A stretch of DNA of 38,892 bases from Deltaproteobacteria bacterium (lineage in GTDB: Bacteria > Myxococcota_A > Polyangia > Haliangiales > Haliangiaceae), in the NCBI GenBank assembly GCA_025353585.1, contig JANXOM010000296.1, positions 1-38,892 of the forward strand. Reading direction: 5' to 3'. Made by a program: the position numbers and the translations under genes. Of the stretch, positions 8,757 to 16,806 are shown in pieces. Numbering within the stretch: the stretch's first letter is position 1; each line of letters starts with the position of its first letter. Below the pieces are notes generated by a model, which searched no databases, was not told the origin of the DNA, and worked only from the letters and a program-made list of their open reading frames with translations.

Positions 8757-10421
8757 GTGGCAGGGGCCTTCGAGCTAGGACCGGTGCGCGTGACCACCGA
8801 GCGCAGCAAGCGCCAGGGTCGCTACGTGCTGGGCGACCTGCTCGGCCGCGGCGGTATGGCCGAGGTGTTCGCCGGCTTCGTGCTCGGCAGCCACGGCTTT
8901 CAGAAGCCCGTCGCGATCAAGCGCCTCCTGCCCGCGCTCGCCAACGACCACGTGTTCGTCGCGCGGTTGATCGGCGAGGCGAAGCTCCTCGTCGGCATGC
9001 AGCACGGCAACGTGGTGAGCGTGCTCGACCTCGCGCGCGACGGCGACGACGTCTTCCTCGTGATGGAGTTCGTCGACGGGCCGAGCCTGCGGGGCCTGCT
9101 GAAGGCACGGGGCGCTCGCGGCCTCTCGCTCGGGGCGGCGACGTACATCGTCCAATCGGCGGCGGCGGGCCTGCAGTTCGCGCACGCGCGGCCGGGCGGC
9201 GCGGTGATTCACGCCGACATCTCGCCGAGCAACTTGCTGCTGACCACGTCCGGCGAGGTCCGCGTGGCGGACTTCGGCATCGCGCGCCGCGAGGGCCTGG
9301 GCGAGGGCATCGTCGAGGGCAAGTGGGCGTACATGGCGCCGGAGCAGGTGCGCGGCGACGCGCTGACGCCGGCCGCGGACGTGTTCGCGCTCGGCATCGT
9401 GCTCTACGAGCTGATCTGTGGCCAGCATCCGCTCGGGCGGCGGATCACGAGCGGCCAGCGCGAGACGCAGCCGCTCGAGGTCGTACCGCCGCGCATCGTG
9501 CGCGCCACGGTGACGCCGGGCCTCGACGCCATCTGCATGCGCGCGCTCGCCGACGAGCCGCGCGAGCGGTTCGCGAGCATGCAGGAGATGATCGACGCGA
9601 TCAGCGACGAACGCTTCGCGCAGGGCTGGCGCGAGGGCGCGGCCGATCTCGCGACTGCGATCCGCGAGGTGCAGCTCGGCGGCGGCGCGCACGCGCTCCT
9701 CGCGCAAGCCGGCGGCGAGCCGCAGGTGACCCTCGTGACGCGGTCGCTGCTCGCGTCGGGGACACAGCCGGGGACCCACCACCTCGGCACCGTGCATGGC
9801 CACGGTCCGGCGGCGCCCGAGGTCCCCATGTCCGCGCCGGCCTTGGAGGCGCCGGTCGCGCCGCCCCTCGCCGCACCCGCGGCGGCGCCGGTCGCCCGAT
9901 GGAAGCTCGGCGTCGCCGTTCTCGGCGCGGCGACCCTCGTCGGCGTGCTCGCGGCCGCGCTCCTGACCGGCGGCTCCGAATCGATCGCGCCCGTCGCCAC
10001 GCTGAAAGCGCCGGCCCTCGCGCCGCCGGCCTCGACGATCACCGCGACGCCGCTACCCGAGCCCGTCGTGCCCGTGCCGGTCGTGGTCGCCGTCGCGCCC
10101 GTCGCCTCGGCGCCCGTCCCGCCGCCGGCGCCGCTCCCGGTCCCCGCGCCCGGTCCCCGCCCGGCGCACCTCGCCGCCGCCGGTCCCGCCGCATCGGCCG
10201 CAAAGAAGGCTACCCTTCGCGTCACGTCGGATCCCTGGGCCTACGTGACCGTCGATGACGGGCAGAAAGCCGAGACGCCATCCGCGCGCTTCTCGCTCTC
10301 GGCCGGCCGTCACACGGTGCACATCAAGAACGGCGTGACCGGCGCGATCGTCACGCGGCAGGTCACGCTCGCCGTCGGCGAGACGTCCCTCGTGCGCGTC
10401 CGCAGCGAGGACTGGCCGTGA
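8757..10421 (+). CDS. Ser/Thr protein kinase, TM, external PEGA-like domain; HAD catalytic loop
   Basis: A 554-residue kinase. The domain (about residues 22-290) has LGRGGMAEVFAG, VAIKRLLPAL, VADFGIAR, KWAYMAPEQ and DVFALGIVLYELICG. The catalytic loop is HADISPSN (H152-A153-D154): the Arg of HRD is Ala, so it is a non-RD kinase that keeps catalytic Asp and Asn. A TM helix starts at W382; a Pro/Val/Ala stretch then leads to a PEGA-like β domain (about 480-550, TLRVTSDPWAYVTVDDG). GTG at 8757 gives the longest start; GTGs at 8784 and 8790 are equally possible. The stop overlaps the next gene as GTGA. Confidence 0.92.
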   Translation: MAGAFELGPVRVTTERSKRQGRYVLGDLLGRGGMAEVFAGFVLGSHGFQKPVAIKRLLPALANDHVFVARLIGEAKLLVGMQHGNVVSVLDLARDGDDVFLVMEFVDGPSLRGLLKARGARGLSLGAATYIVQSAAAGLQFAHARPGGAVIHADISPSNLLLTTSGEVRVADFGIARREGLGEGIVEGKWAYMAPEQVRGDALTPAADVFALGIVLYELICGQHPLGRRITSGQRETQPLEVVPPRIVRATVTPGLDAICMRALADEPRERFASMQEMIDAISDERFAQGWREGAADLATAIREVQLGGGAHALLAQAGGEPQVTLVTRSLLASGTQPGTHHLGTVHGHGPAAPEVPMSAPALEAPVAPPLAAPAAAPVARWKLGVAVLGAATLVGVLAAALLTGGSESIAPVATLKAPALAPPASTITATPLPEPVVPVPVVVAVAPVASAPVPPPAPLPVPAPGPRPAHLAAAGPAASAAKKATLRVTSDPWAYVTVDDGQKAETPSARFSLSAGRHTVHIKNGVTGAIVTRQVTLAVGETSLVRVRSEDWP

Positions 10422-11572
10422 AGCTCGTCCTCTCCGCCCTCGTCCTCGCGGCCGCCGCGGCCACCGCGCGCGCGGACACCGGCAGCGCGGGCGACGACCA
10501 GGTCGTCGTCGTCAACGCCGCGTCCAAGATGCAGGAGCGCGGACAGGTCGAGCGGCTCCGCCGCGTCCTAGACTCGCGGCACATGCTCGTCCGCCTCGAC
10601 GAGCACCTCGAGGCCGCGCTCGACGGCCGCGACGTCCAGCTCGCCGACGTCGAGCAGATCCAGGACGCGTACATGCAGCTCGACTACAAGGCGGCGTGCA
10701 AGCTCATCGACGCCGACGAGGCGCGCGTGCTCGAGGCCTCCGTCGCCGGCGATCCGATCCCTGCGCTGGCCGAGCTCTCGCAGTGGCGGGGTCTCATCGC
10801 CTACGCCGAGGAGCAGCCCGACGAGGCCGTGCGCTGGTTCCGCGCCGCCTATCACCTCAACCCCGCGTGGACGATCGAGAAGAAGCTCGCGTCGCCGTCG
10901 GTGCGCGCTCTCGTGAAGAAGGCGAAGCGCGAGGCGACCGAGACCGGGACGCTGCGCGTGGACGTGGAGCCGGCGGAGGCAAGAGTCTCTGTCGACGGCC
11001 AAGAGGGGCAGGATCCGGGCCGCTACGAGATGCCGGTCGGTTACCACCTCGTGCGGATCACGGCGAAGGATCACGCGCCGTACACCGAGCTCGTCGAGGT
11101 CACGCCGAAGAAGACCGAGAAGATCGCCGTCACGCTCGACACCGAGAGCAAGCAGTATCGGGCCGCGCGCCTCGTCGACGAGACGACCGCCGCGCCGCCG
11201 GGCCAGGCGCGCCTCAAAGGCGTCCGCGCGCTGTCGCGGCTGACCGGCGTGAAGCGGTACCTCGTCATCGAGGACGGCACGGACGACCACGTCACGCTGC
11301 GCGTCTACGACGTCGGCTCGAAGAAGGTCTCGCTCAGCTTCGACGTGCAGGGCAGCGAGTCATCGTCGGCGATCGCGCGCCTCGTGCTCGCCGCCCTCGA
11401 GCCTGACAACATGGTCGACGCCGGCTCCGTGGCCCTCCGCGGCAAGGGCGGCGGCCCCGAGAAGTGGTACGACCACTGGTACGTGTGGGCCGCCGTCGGC
11501 GCGGTCACGCTCGGCGCCGTCGGCGGCTACGAGCTCATGTCGCGCAAGCCGACGACGGTGACGGGGTTCTGA
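10418..11572 (+). CDS. Exported PEGA-domain protein with C-terminal TM segment
   Basis: A 384-residue protein. A Sec signal peptide (LVLSALVLAAAAATARADT) is followed by a helical, TPR-like region (IAYAEEQPDEAVRWFRAAYHLNPAW), a PEGA domain (about residues 180-230, GTLRVDVEPAEARVSVDG), a mixed α/β region, and one TM helix near the C terminus (WYVWAAVGAVTLGAVGGYEL). So both this protein and the upstream kinase place PEGA domains outside the cytoplasmic membrane. GTG at 10418 overlaps the kinase stop by 4 nt with GAGG just upstream. Enzymatic function unknown; a sensing or scaffold partner of the kinase is an inference from the operon. Confidence 0.8.
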   Translation: MKLVLSALVLAAAAATARADTGSAGDDQVVVVNAASKMQERGQVERLRRVLDSRHMLVRLDEHLEAALDGRDVQLADVEQIQDAYMQLDYKAACKLIDADEARVLEASVAGDPIPALAELSQWRGLIAYAEEQPDEAVRWFRAAYHLNPAWTIEKKLASPSVRALVKKAKREATETGTLRVDVEPAEARVSVDGQEGQDPGRYEMPVGYHLVRITAKDHAPYTELVEVTPKKTEKIAVTLDTESKQYRAARLVDETTAAPPGQARLKGVRALSRLTGVKRYLVIEDGTDDHVTLRVYDVGSKKVSLSFDVQGSESSSAIARLVLAALEPDNMVDAGSVALRGKGGGPEKWYDHWYVWAAVGAVTLGAVGGYELMSRKPTTVTGF

Positions 11573-12678
11573 TGCGCGGGCTGTGGGTCGCCGCGCTGCT
11601 CCTCGCCGCGTGCTCGGATCCCGTGGTCGACATGTCCTTGCAGGTGCCCGCCGGCGCGAGCGTGTTCGACACGAGCTGTCTCTCGTCGGTCTCGATTTAT
11701 GCGAAGGGCCAGACGTTCACGCAGGATCCCACGGACATCAAGCAGGCCTGCATCGACCTCCCGATGGCCGCCCCGACGTTCGCGGGCGTGCAAGCCGTCC
11801 TCCACGGCCAGGTTTCGCTGCCGATCCCCGACTCCGGGCTGAGCGGCATCTCCGTCCTGGGCAACTCGCTCACGTGCGCGACCATGCCCTCGGGCCGGCT
11901 CGCCACCGCCGACCTCATCTTCTACGCGAGCGCGCCGTACATCGGCGACGCGATCACCCTGCCGATGACGCCGAGCCTGGCGTGCCCGACGTCGACGCTG
12001 ACCGCGATGCCCATCGACATGCTCGAGCTCTCGACCACGCACCGGTGTTCGATGTCTCGGGTCGCGGACAGCGCGAGCGCGGGCGTCAATGCCGGGACCT
12101 TGTCGCCGAGCCCGTTCCTGCCCGGCGTGTTGTTCTCCGGCGGGATCGCGGGCAGCGCGCTCCTCGGCGGCGTCGCCACGATCCCGTCTGCGCGCACCAT
12201 GGTGGCGGCCAACACGTGCCTCGCGCTCTACGCGGGCGACGACGCGCTCGACGCGCTCAGCTGCGCCCAGACCACTCCCGCCGCGTGCGCGACGGCCGGC
12301 CAGATCGAGGTCGGAGTGCTCGCCTCCGCGACGGCCGGCGCGACCCTCGATCAGGCCCTCGCCTCGCAGTACGGCCCCGCGACGTTCGGGCTCGTCTACA
12401 GCGGCACCGGCGAGACCGGCGCGCCGGTCTCGGGCGCGACCGTCACGCTCGATGACGAGACCGCGGGCGCGGTTGTCTACTACGACGTCCCGGCGGGGGC
12501 GGTCGGCGGCACCGGCGCGCTGACGAAGCTCACCACGAGCACCACGAGCGCCTCCGGGATGTTCGTCGTGTACGCGACCGGCTTCCATACGCTGACGATC
12601 GCGCAGAACGGCCGCACGATGAAGGTGCGGATCGCGGCCGTGATCGACGACCCGGGCACCGTGATCGCCCGCTTTTAA
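11572..12678 (+). CDS. Predicted lipoprotein, unknown function
   Basis: A 368-residue secreted protein with signal peptide and lipobox WVAALLLAAC (lipidated Cys at residue 15). The mature part is rich in Ala, Thr, Ser and Gly with scattered Cys, as in many myxobacterial surface lipoproteins; a segment near residue 280 (GAPVSGATVTLDDETAG) resembles a carboxypeptidase-regulatory-like β sandwich. Its ATG shares one base with the preceding TGA (TGATG), so it is the third gene of the kinase-PEGA-lipoprotein operon. Its TAA overlaps by 4 bp the stop of convergent nrdR. Confidence 0.75.
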   Translation: MRGLWVAALLLAACSDPVVDMSLQVPAGASVFDTSCLSSVSIYAKGQTFTQDPTDIKQACIDLPMAAPTFAGVQAVLHGQVSLPIPDSGLSGISVLGNSLTCATMPSGRLATADLIFYASAPYIGDAITLPMTPSLACPTSTLTAMPIDMLELSTTHRCSMSRVADSASAGVNAGTLSPSPFLPGVLFSGGIAGSALLGGVATIPSARTMVAANTCLALYAGDDALDALSCAQTTPAACATAGQIEVGVLASATAGATLDQALASQYGPATFGLVYSGTGETGAPVSGATVTLDDETAGAVVYYDVPAGAVGGTGALTKLTTSTTSASGMFVVYATGFHTLTIAQNGRTMKVRIAAVIDDPGTVIARF

Positions 12679-13157
12679 GCGTCGTCGTCGGGCAGGGGCA
12701 GCGGCAACCCGAGCTGCGGCGACACCGCTGGCGGCGCCGCGTTGTCGAGTCGGAGCGCGCCCGCGTCGTCGGCGTAGTTCGCCGCGAGCCGCCGCTCCGC
12801 CACCGCATCGACGTTCCCGAGGCGGGCGAGCGCGAGCTGCACGATGTCGCTCCACGCGACAGACTTGCGCGCGTCGTCGACCAGCTTGGCCTCGATGTCG
12901 CGCGCGATGCGGAGGAGCACGTCATCGCCGACGTCGCGATGCGCGGCGACGCGCTGCAGCGCGCGGAAGAGCTTGTCGCCGTCGAAGGTCTCGACGCTGC
13001 CGTCGCGTTTGGTGACCTTGAGCGACGGCGCGCCGAGCTTCTCGTACGTCGTGAAGCGGCGCTTGCACACGGTGCACCCGCGGCGGCGGCGGAGCCCGTC
13101 GGCTGTCACGCGCGTCTCGGTGACGCTCGAGTCGCCGCTGCAATACGGACACTGCAC
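12675..13157 (-). CDS. nrdR: Transcriptional repressor NrdR
   Basis: The zinc-ribbon/ATP-cone repressor of ribonucleotide reductase genes, binding NrdR boxes according to ATP/dATP state. The 160-residue product has CPYC (C3, C6) and CTVC (C28, C31) zinc ligands, basic RRRRG, the RRFTTYEK motif, and the ATP-cone start VTKRDGSVETFDGDKL. A Pro/Leu-rich tail of about 20 residues extends past the usual end. GTG at 13157 lies 6 nt after a TAGACT hexamer. No nrd genes are in the window, so it acts in trans. Convergent with the lipoprotein at 11572 (4-bp stop overlap). Confidence 0.95.
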   Translation of the reverse strand: MQCPYCSGDSSVTETRVTADGLRRRRGCTVCKRRFTTYEKLGAPSLKVTKRDGSVETFDGDKLFRALQRVAAHRDVGDDVLLRIARDIEAKLVDDARKSVAWSDIVQLALARLGNVDAVAERRLAANYADDAGALRLDNAAPPAVSPQLGLPLPLPDDDA

Positions 13158-13163
13158 GCGCCC

Positions 13164-13169
13164 AGTCTA
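13164..13169 (-). promoter_or_regulatory. -10-like TAGACT for nrdR, overlapping the upstream stop codon
   Basis: TAGACT on the minus strand, 6 nt before the nrdR GTG. Its first three bases are the TAG stop of the upstream lipoprotein gene (stop at 13167-13169). Confidence 0.5.
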
Positions 13170-14078
13170 GCGTTGGATCGTCGGGCAGCGAAATTTCGCC
13201 ATCAGACTCGGCGCGCCGCCCATGTCCGAGAACCGGTAGAGGAGGTCGCCGCGGACCGCGATCCCCTCGGAGAACCCGACGCCGTACGCGCCGAGCTCCT
13301 CGAGCTTGGCCTGCGCGAGGTCGTGCCAGTCCGTGATCCGCCAGACCCCGTTCAAGCCGAACGCGTTCGCCCCGACCCACAGCGCGCCGTGGTCGTCGAG
13401 GGCGACATCGGCGAGCGCCTTGGGCGGTCCGACGTGGAACGCGCGGTCCCGGTGCGCGACGAGGCGGCCGTCCTCCTCGGTCAGGCAGTACAGCGTGCCC
13501 GAGGCCTTGCCGAGAATGACGCCGATGCACGCATCGCCGCGCGGCGGGTCCTCGGACAGCGCGAGGCCCTCGTAGTTCCGGCCGCAGTTGAAGTGGTTCG
13601 GGTCGCAGACCATGCCGGGGCCATCGAGATCCTTGCCGTGCATCGGCGCGCCGAGGGCGTACGGGCCGTCGACGAGCTCGAAGCCGGCGGGGGCCCGCGT
13701 CCACACGCGGACCCAGCCGGCGGACGTGACGGCGTAGAGCCGACCGCCGCGCGCGGCGATGCCCTCGAGGTCGTCGCCCGCGCCGCTCCCGAGCGGGAGC
13801 TTGCCTTGCTCGACGGTGGCGCCGGTGTCCGGATCGATCAGGCCGTACGCGCCGGCCTGGCCGCTGTCGCCCACCGTGACGAGGACGGGCTTGCCGGCGA
13901 CCGTGAGCCACGCGGCGCCGCTGGCCTCGGGGACGGGCGTCGATTCGGCGAACGGCATCGCCGTGCACGTCGGCGCGGCCGCGCCGGAGCCCGGGGTCGG
14001 GGTCGGGGTCGGGCTCGGGCTCGGGCTCGGGGTTTGCGCGGTGCTGCAGGCAGCCAGGGCGACTAGGAACCACCGCAC
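13167..14078 (-). CDS. Predicted lipoprotein with β-propeller-like domain
   Basis: A 303-residue lipoprotein: RWFLVALAAC is the signal and lipobox, followed by a Pro-Ser/Pro-Thr linker (TPSPSPSPTPTPTP) and a domain of repeated short β motifs: LTVAGKPVLVTVGDSG, LEGIAARGGRLYAVTS, YEGLALSE, ADVALDDHGALWVGAN, SEGIAVRGDLLYRFS. These blades resemble the SdiA-regulated/phytase-like propellers, but I cannot assign activity. GTG at 14078 is chosen because it begins the signal peptide and sits 6 nt from the shared palindromic -10; longer frames run back through queE. The linker DNA is a G-quadruplex-type repeat. Confidence 0.78.
   Translation of the reverse strand: MRWFLVALAACSTAQTPSPSPSPTPTPTPGSGAAAPTCTAMPFAESTPVPEASGAAWLTVAGKPVLVTVGDSGQAGAYGLIDPDTGATVEQGKLPLGSGAGDDLEGIAARGGRLYAVTSAGWVRVWTRAPAGFELVDGPYALGAPMHGKDLDGPGMVCDPNHFNCGRNYEGLALSEDPPRGDACIGVILGKASGTLYCLTEEDGRLVAHRDRAFHVGPPKALADVALDDHGALWVGANAFGLNGVWRITDWHDLAQAKLEELGAYGVGFSEGIAVRGDLLYRFSDMGGAPSLMAKFRCPTIQR
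13993..14032 (+). repeat. G-tract array (potential G-quadruplex), codes a Pro-Ser/Thr linker
   Basis: Seven G-tracts (four of GGGG, three of GGG) separated by 2-3 nt loops TC or CTC, built from hexamer units. On the minus strand they encode the alternating Pro-Ser/Pro-Thr linker of the lipoprotein. The G-rich strand is the template for that gene, so a quadruplex would form ahead of polymerase about 46 bp into the gene. Confidence 0.7.
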
Positions 14079-14084
14079 GATGGC

Positions 14085-14092
14085 GCTATAGC
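14085..14092. promoter_or_regulatory. Palindromic bidirectional -10 element GCTATAGC
   Basis: A perfect 8-bp palindrome in the 21-bp gap between the divergent GTG starts at 14078 (-) and 14100 (+). It ends 6 nt from the minus GTG and 7 nt from the plus GTG, so either strand reads a TATAGC/CTATAG -10 that would start transcription at or near the start codon. No Shine-Dalgarno fits on either side. Confidence 0.6.
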
Positions 14093-14099
14093 ACCCCTC

Positions 14100-14714
14100 G
14101 TGCGCGGCTACCTCGTCAAGGAGATGTTCGGCCCCACGTTGCAAGGCGAGGGGGCCCACGCCGGCCGCGCGTGCGTCTTCCTGCGCTTCGCCGCCTGCAA
14201 CCTCGCGTGCACCTGGTGCGATACCGATTTCACGCCGGACACGGCGACGCGCCACGCCGCGGCGGCGATCGTTGACCGCCTCCTCGCCCTCGATGTCCAT
14301 GGCGCGCGGACCGTCATCGTCACCGGCGGCGAGCCCACGCTCCAGTACGATGCCCCGCTCGCCGACGCGCTCCACGCCGCCGGCTTTCGCGTTCACATGG
14401 AGAGCAACGGCACGCGCGTGCCGGAGGGCGCGGTCGACTGGCTGACGATCTCGCCGAAGGCGCAGTTCCACACGGGCTCGCTGACGCTCGCGCTCGCCCT
14501 CGCGCCGAGCGAGCTGAAGGTCGTGGTCGACGACACGGTCGACGCGGCCACGCTCGATGCCCACGCCGCGCGCTGGCCCGCCGCGCACCACTTCGTGCAG
14601 CCGTGCATGGACGACCGCTACGAGCACCACCTCGCGCGCACGATGGCGCTCGTGCACTCCCGGCCGCTGTGGCGGATGTCGCTGCAGCTGCACAAGGTCC
14701 TGCGAATCCCCTGA
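14100..14714 (+). CDS. queE: 7-carboxy-7-deazaguanine synthase
   Basis: Radical-SAM enzyme that ring-contracts 6-carboxy-tetrahydropterin to 7-carboxy-7-deazaguanine in queuosine precursor (preQ0) synthesis. The 204-residue protein has the QueE hallmarks: GPTLQGEGAHAGRACVFLRF, the CX3CX2C iron-sulfur motif CNLACTWC followed by DTDF, TGGEPTLQ, ESNGT, and SPKAQ. The C-terminal FVQPCMDD and LSLQLHKVL-type ending (LQLHKVLRIP) are also typical. GTG at 14100 abuts the shared palindromic promoter. No queC, queD or queF lies nearby, so the pathway genes are dispersed. Confidence 0.95.
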   Translation: MRGYLVKEMFGPTLQGEGAHAGRACVFLRFAACNLACTWCDTDFTPDTATRHAAAAIVDRLLALDVHGARTVIVTGGEPTLQYDAPLADALHAAGFRVHMESNGTRVPEGAVDWLTISPKAQFHTGSLTLALALAPSELKVVVDDTVDAATLDAHAARWPAAHHFVQPCMDDRYEHHLARTMALVHSRPLWRMSLQLHKVLRIP

Positions 14715-14743
14715 TTCTCATGATTTCCGCGCACCCCGCGCGC

Positions 14744-14749
14744 TAGACT
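14744..14749 (+). promoter_or_regulatory. -10-like TAGACT upstream of the gene at 14788
   Basis: TAGACT 38 nt before the ATG; here a Shine-Dalgarno-like AAGGA (14777-14781) precedes the ATG, so this mRNA probably has a leader of about 30 nt. Confidence 0.35.
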
Positions 14750-14787
14750 CGAAATACGCGCGGACCCCTGCGCGTAAGGATCTGACC

Positions 14788-16767
14788 ATGGCGGAGCTCC
14801 CGTTTCTCGTCGTTCACGGTGCGTTGGTGTGGAGGGCGGGCGTCGCCGCCGGCGGCGCGCTCGTCGTGCGGACCGCGACCTGGCGGCGTGATCGCAAGTC
14901 GGCGAAGTTCGTCGGTCACGCGACCAAGCACTACACCTCGACGGCGACCGGCCTCGAGCCCGGCCCGATCCTCGTCCGCGGTCACCTCCGCGGCGGCGGC
15001 GCGCAGAGCTTCGAGCACAGCTACCTGCCCGTGATGCACAGCCGCGACGAGGGCGTCTACCTCGACATCGAGGGCGAGCGCATCGACTTCGACGGCGAGA
15101 TCGTCGTCGGGTGCGGCAGCGAGAATCGCACCTCGTACTGGAGGTCGCCGGTCGGCGCGCCAGCCCTCGAAGAGGGCGTCAAACAGCGCGCCCCGCAGCG
15201 CCTCTCGCTCGTGCGCAAGGACGACGAGGTCCTCGTCGCCGGCGTGCTGCGGCGGGCGGCGGCCGGCGATGCCGATTACCGCGACTCCGCCGGTGGCTGG
15301 CGCATCGAGCCGTTCCCGCGCCAGGGCGCGGTCGGCCTCGTGGCCAAGAACTACAAGGCGCGCGCGATGCCGGCCTCGCCGGTTCGCACCCTCATGACGT
15401 TCGGCGTCAGCGCCGTGCTGTTGCTGCTCGGCATGCGCACGTGCGGCGCCATCGAGGAGTCCGGCCACGACCGCGACCCCGACCGCGTCCACTCGCTCTC
15501 CATCGCTGCGGCGATGCCGGGCACGCGACAGGACGCGCTCGAGGACCTGGACCGCGTCCTGCTCGAGGTGCGGACGCCGGACCACGTCGATCAGGCCATC
15601 GCGCTGCGCGAGCTGGAGCACGGCTGCGCGGCCGCCGTCGAGCTCATGTTTCAGGAGAGCCGGTACGAGCAGGCGCTCGCGGCGGCGCGGCGCTGCGACC
15701 TCGGGGCGCGCGAGATCGATGCGTCGATCCTCCTCGGCCGCTACGAGGAGGCCCGCACGTCGCGCGCGCTCGCGAACGGCGGCACCTCCGCGCAGCGCGA
15801 GCTCGTGGCGATCGCGACCGGGCACTGGGCCGACGCGGCCACGGTCGCCGAGCCGTGCTCCGCCGCGCTGTTCGGCGCGTTCGCGAAGCCGACCGGGACG
15901 GTTCCGCCGGCGCTCTCGGCCGGCGACGCGCGCTGCGCCCTCCTCGGGACCACGCTCCTCCCGGGCGACGCGCTCGGGCGGATCGCCGAGATCACCACGG
16001 ACCGCGACCGCGACGCGCAGCTCGCGCGGGCGCTGGCCACGGTCGCCGCCGGGCGGAGCGAGAGCGCTGACATCGAGCTCGCGGCGCGCGCGCTGACCGA
16101 CGGCGATAGCCGCGAGCCCATCTCCGAGACCGTGTGGGTCTCGAAGCCCGGGGACGTCACCGCGGCGCGCGCGGTGTACGAGACGTATCGCGGCAACTTC
16201 GACGCCGCGCAAGCGATCGCCGGCTCGCTGATCAAGGGCGCGGATGCGGACGACAGCGTCGCCGCGCAACGCTTCGCGGCGCTGATCGCCGTCCGCGCCG
16301 GTCGCCCGGTGCCGCCCGCGTGGCTCGAGCACGACGAGGCGCTCGCCCCGAGCTCCGGGTTCCGGGACGCGGATCTGGGCGCCGTGTTCGAGATCCTGCG
16401 CGGGGGCAGCTCGCCGAGCCTGACGCGCGGCGCGTACGGCCTGTCCAACGCGATGGAGGGCGATGGCCGGGCGCTCGCCACCGAGTCCCGCGAGCTCACG
16501 CTGACGGACGGCATCAAGCTCGTCGCCGTGTTGCCGCGCGTGCAGGTCCACCGCGACGAGGTCATCGACTTCATGAACGCGCTGCCCGGCCAGCTGCTGT
16601 CCGCCGCGGACGCGCCGTTCGCGGTCATCCGGGCCGCCGCCATGCGCCGCGATGTCGCGCGCGCGACCGGCAACACCGACGGGGTCGCGCAGTGGCAGCG
16701 CGTCATCGACGGTCAGCTCGGCGCGCTCGGCACGCGCGAGCGCCTGATCGGCCTCCTGACCCGGTAG
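14788..16767 (+). CDS. Membrane protein with GIDE-like domain and helical repeat region
   Basis: A 659-residue protein. Residues 1-195 look like the β-rich GIDE domain (first described in eukaryotic MUL1-type ligases, also present in bacteria): GHLRGGGAQSFEHSYLPVM, YLDIEGERIDFDGEIVVGCG, LSLVRKDDEVLVAGVLRR. A TM helix (about 201-218, TLMTFGVSAVLLLLGMRTC) separates it from about 440 Ala/Arg-rich helical residues that resemble degenerate TPR-type repeats (SRYEQALAAARRCDLG, YRGNFDAAQAIAGSLI). No catalytic motif seen. The ATG has an upstream AAGGA. Convergent with the peroxiredoxin across a hairpin. Domain assignment is tentative; the gene itself is sure. Confidence 0.6.
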   Translation: MAELPFLVVHGALVWRAGVAAGGALVVRTATWRRDRKSAKFVGHATKHYTSTATGLEPGPILVRGHLRGGGAQSFEHSYLPVMHSRDEGVYLDIEGERIDFDGEIVVGCGSENRTSYWRSPVGAPALEEGVKQRAPQRLSLVRKDDEVLVAGVLRRAAAGDADYRDSAGGWRIEPFPRQGAVGLVAKNYKARAMPASPVRTLMTFGVSAVLLLLGMRTCGAIEESGHDRDPDRVHSLSIAAAMPGTRQDALEDLDRVLLEVRTPDHVDQAIALRELEHGCAAAVELMFQESRYEQALAAARRCDLGAREIDASILLGRYEEARTSRALANGGTSAQRELVAIATGHWADAATVAEPCSAALFGAFAKPTGTVPPALSAGDARCALLGTTLLPGDALGRIAEITTDRDRDAQLARALATVAAGRSESADIELAARALTDGDSREPISETVWVSKPGDVTAARAVYETYRGNFDAAQAIAGSLIKGADADDSVAAQRFAALIAVRAGRPVPPAWLEHDEALAPSSGFRDADLGAVFEILRGGSSPSLTRGAYGLSNAMEGDGRALATESRELTLTDGIKLVAVLPRVQVHRDEVIDFMNALPGQLLSAADAPFAVIRAAAMRRDVARATGNTDGVAQWQRVIDGQLGALGTRERLIGLLTR

Positions 16768-16774
16768 TGCAGTC

Positions 16775-16789
16775 CCGGCGGAGCGCCGG
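16775..16789. terminator. Hairpin between convergent genes
   Basis: CCGGCG-GAG-CGCCGG, a 6-bp GC stem with a 3-nt loop, 8 nt after the stop at 16767 and 17 bp from the peroxiredoxin stop. No U-tract on either side, so a bidirectional terminator role is tentative. Confidence 0.4.
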
Positions 16790-16806
16790 CGACGGGTCGC
16801 AACCAA

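Noticed and set aside
14743..16806. 687-codon minus-strand frame opposite the GIDE-like gene
   Set aside because: The plus frame has a TM segment, Shine-Dalgarno and normal composition; the minus frame is Arg/Ala/Glu repeats only.
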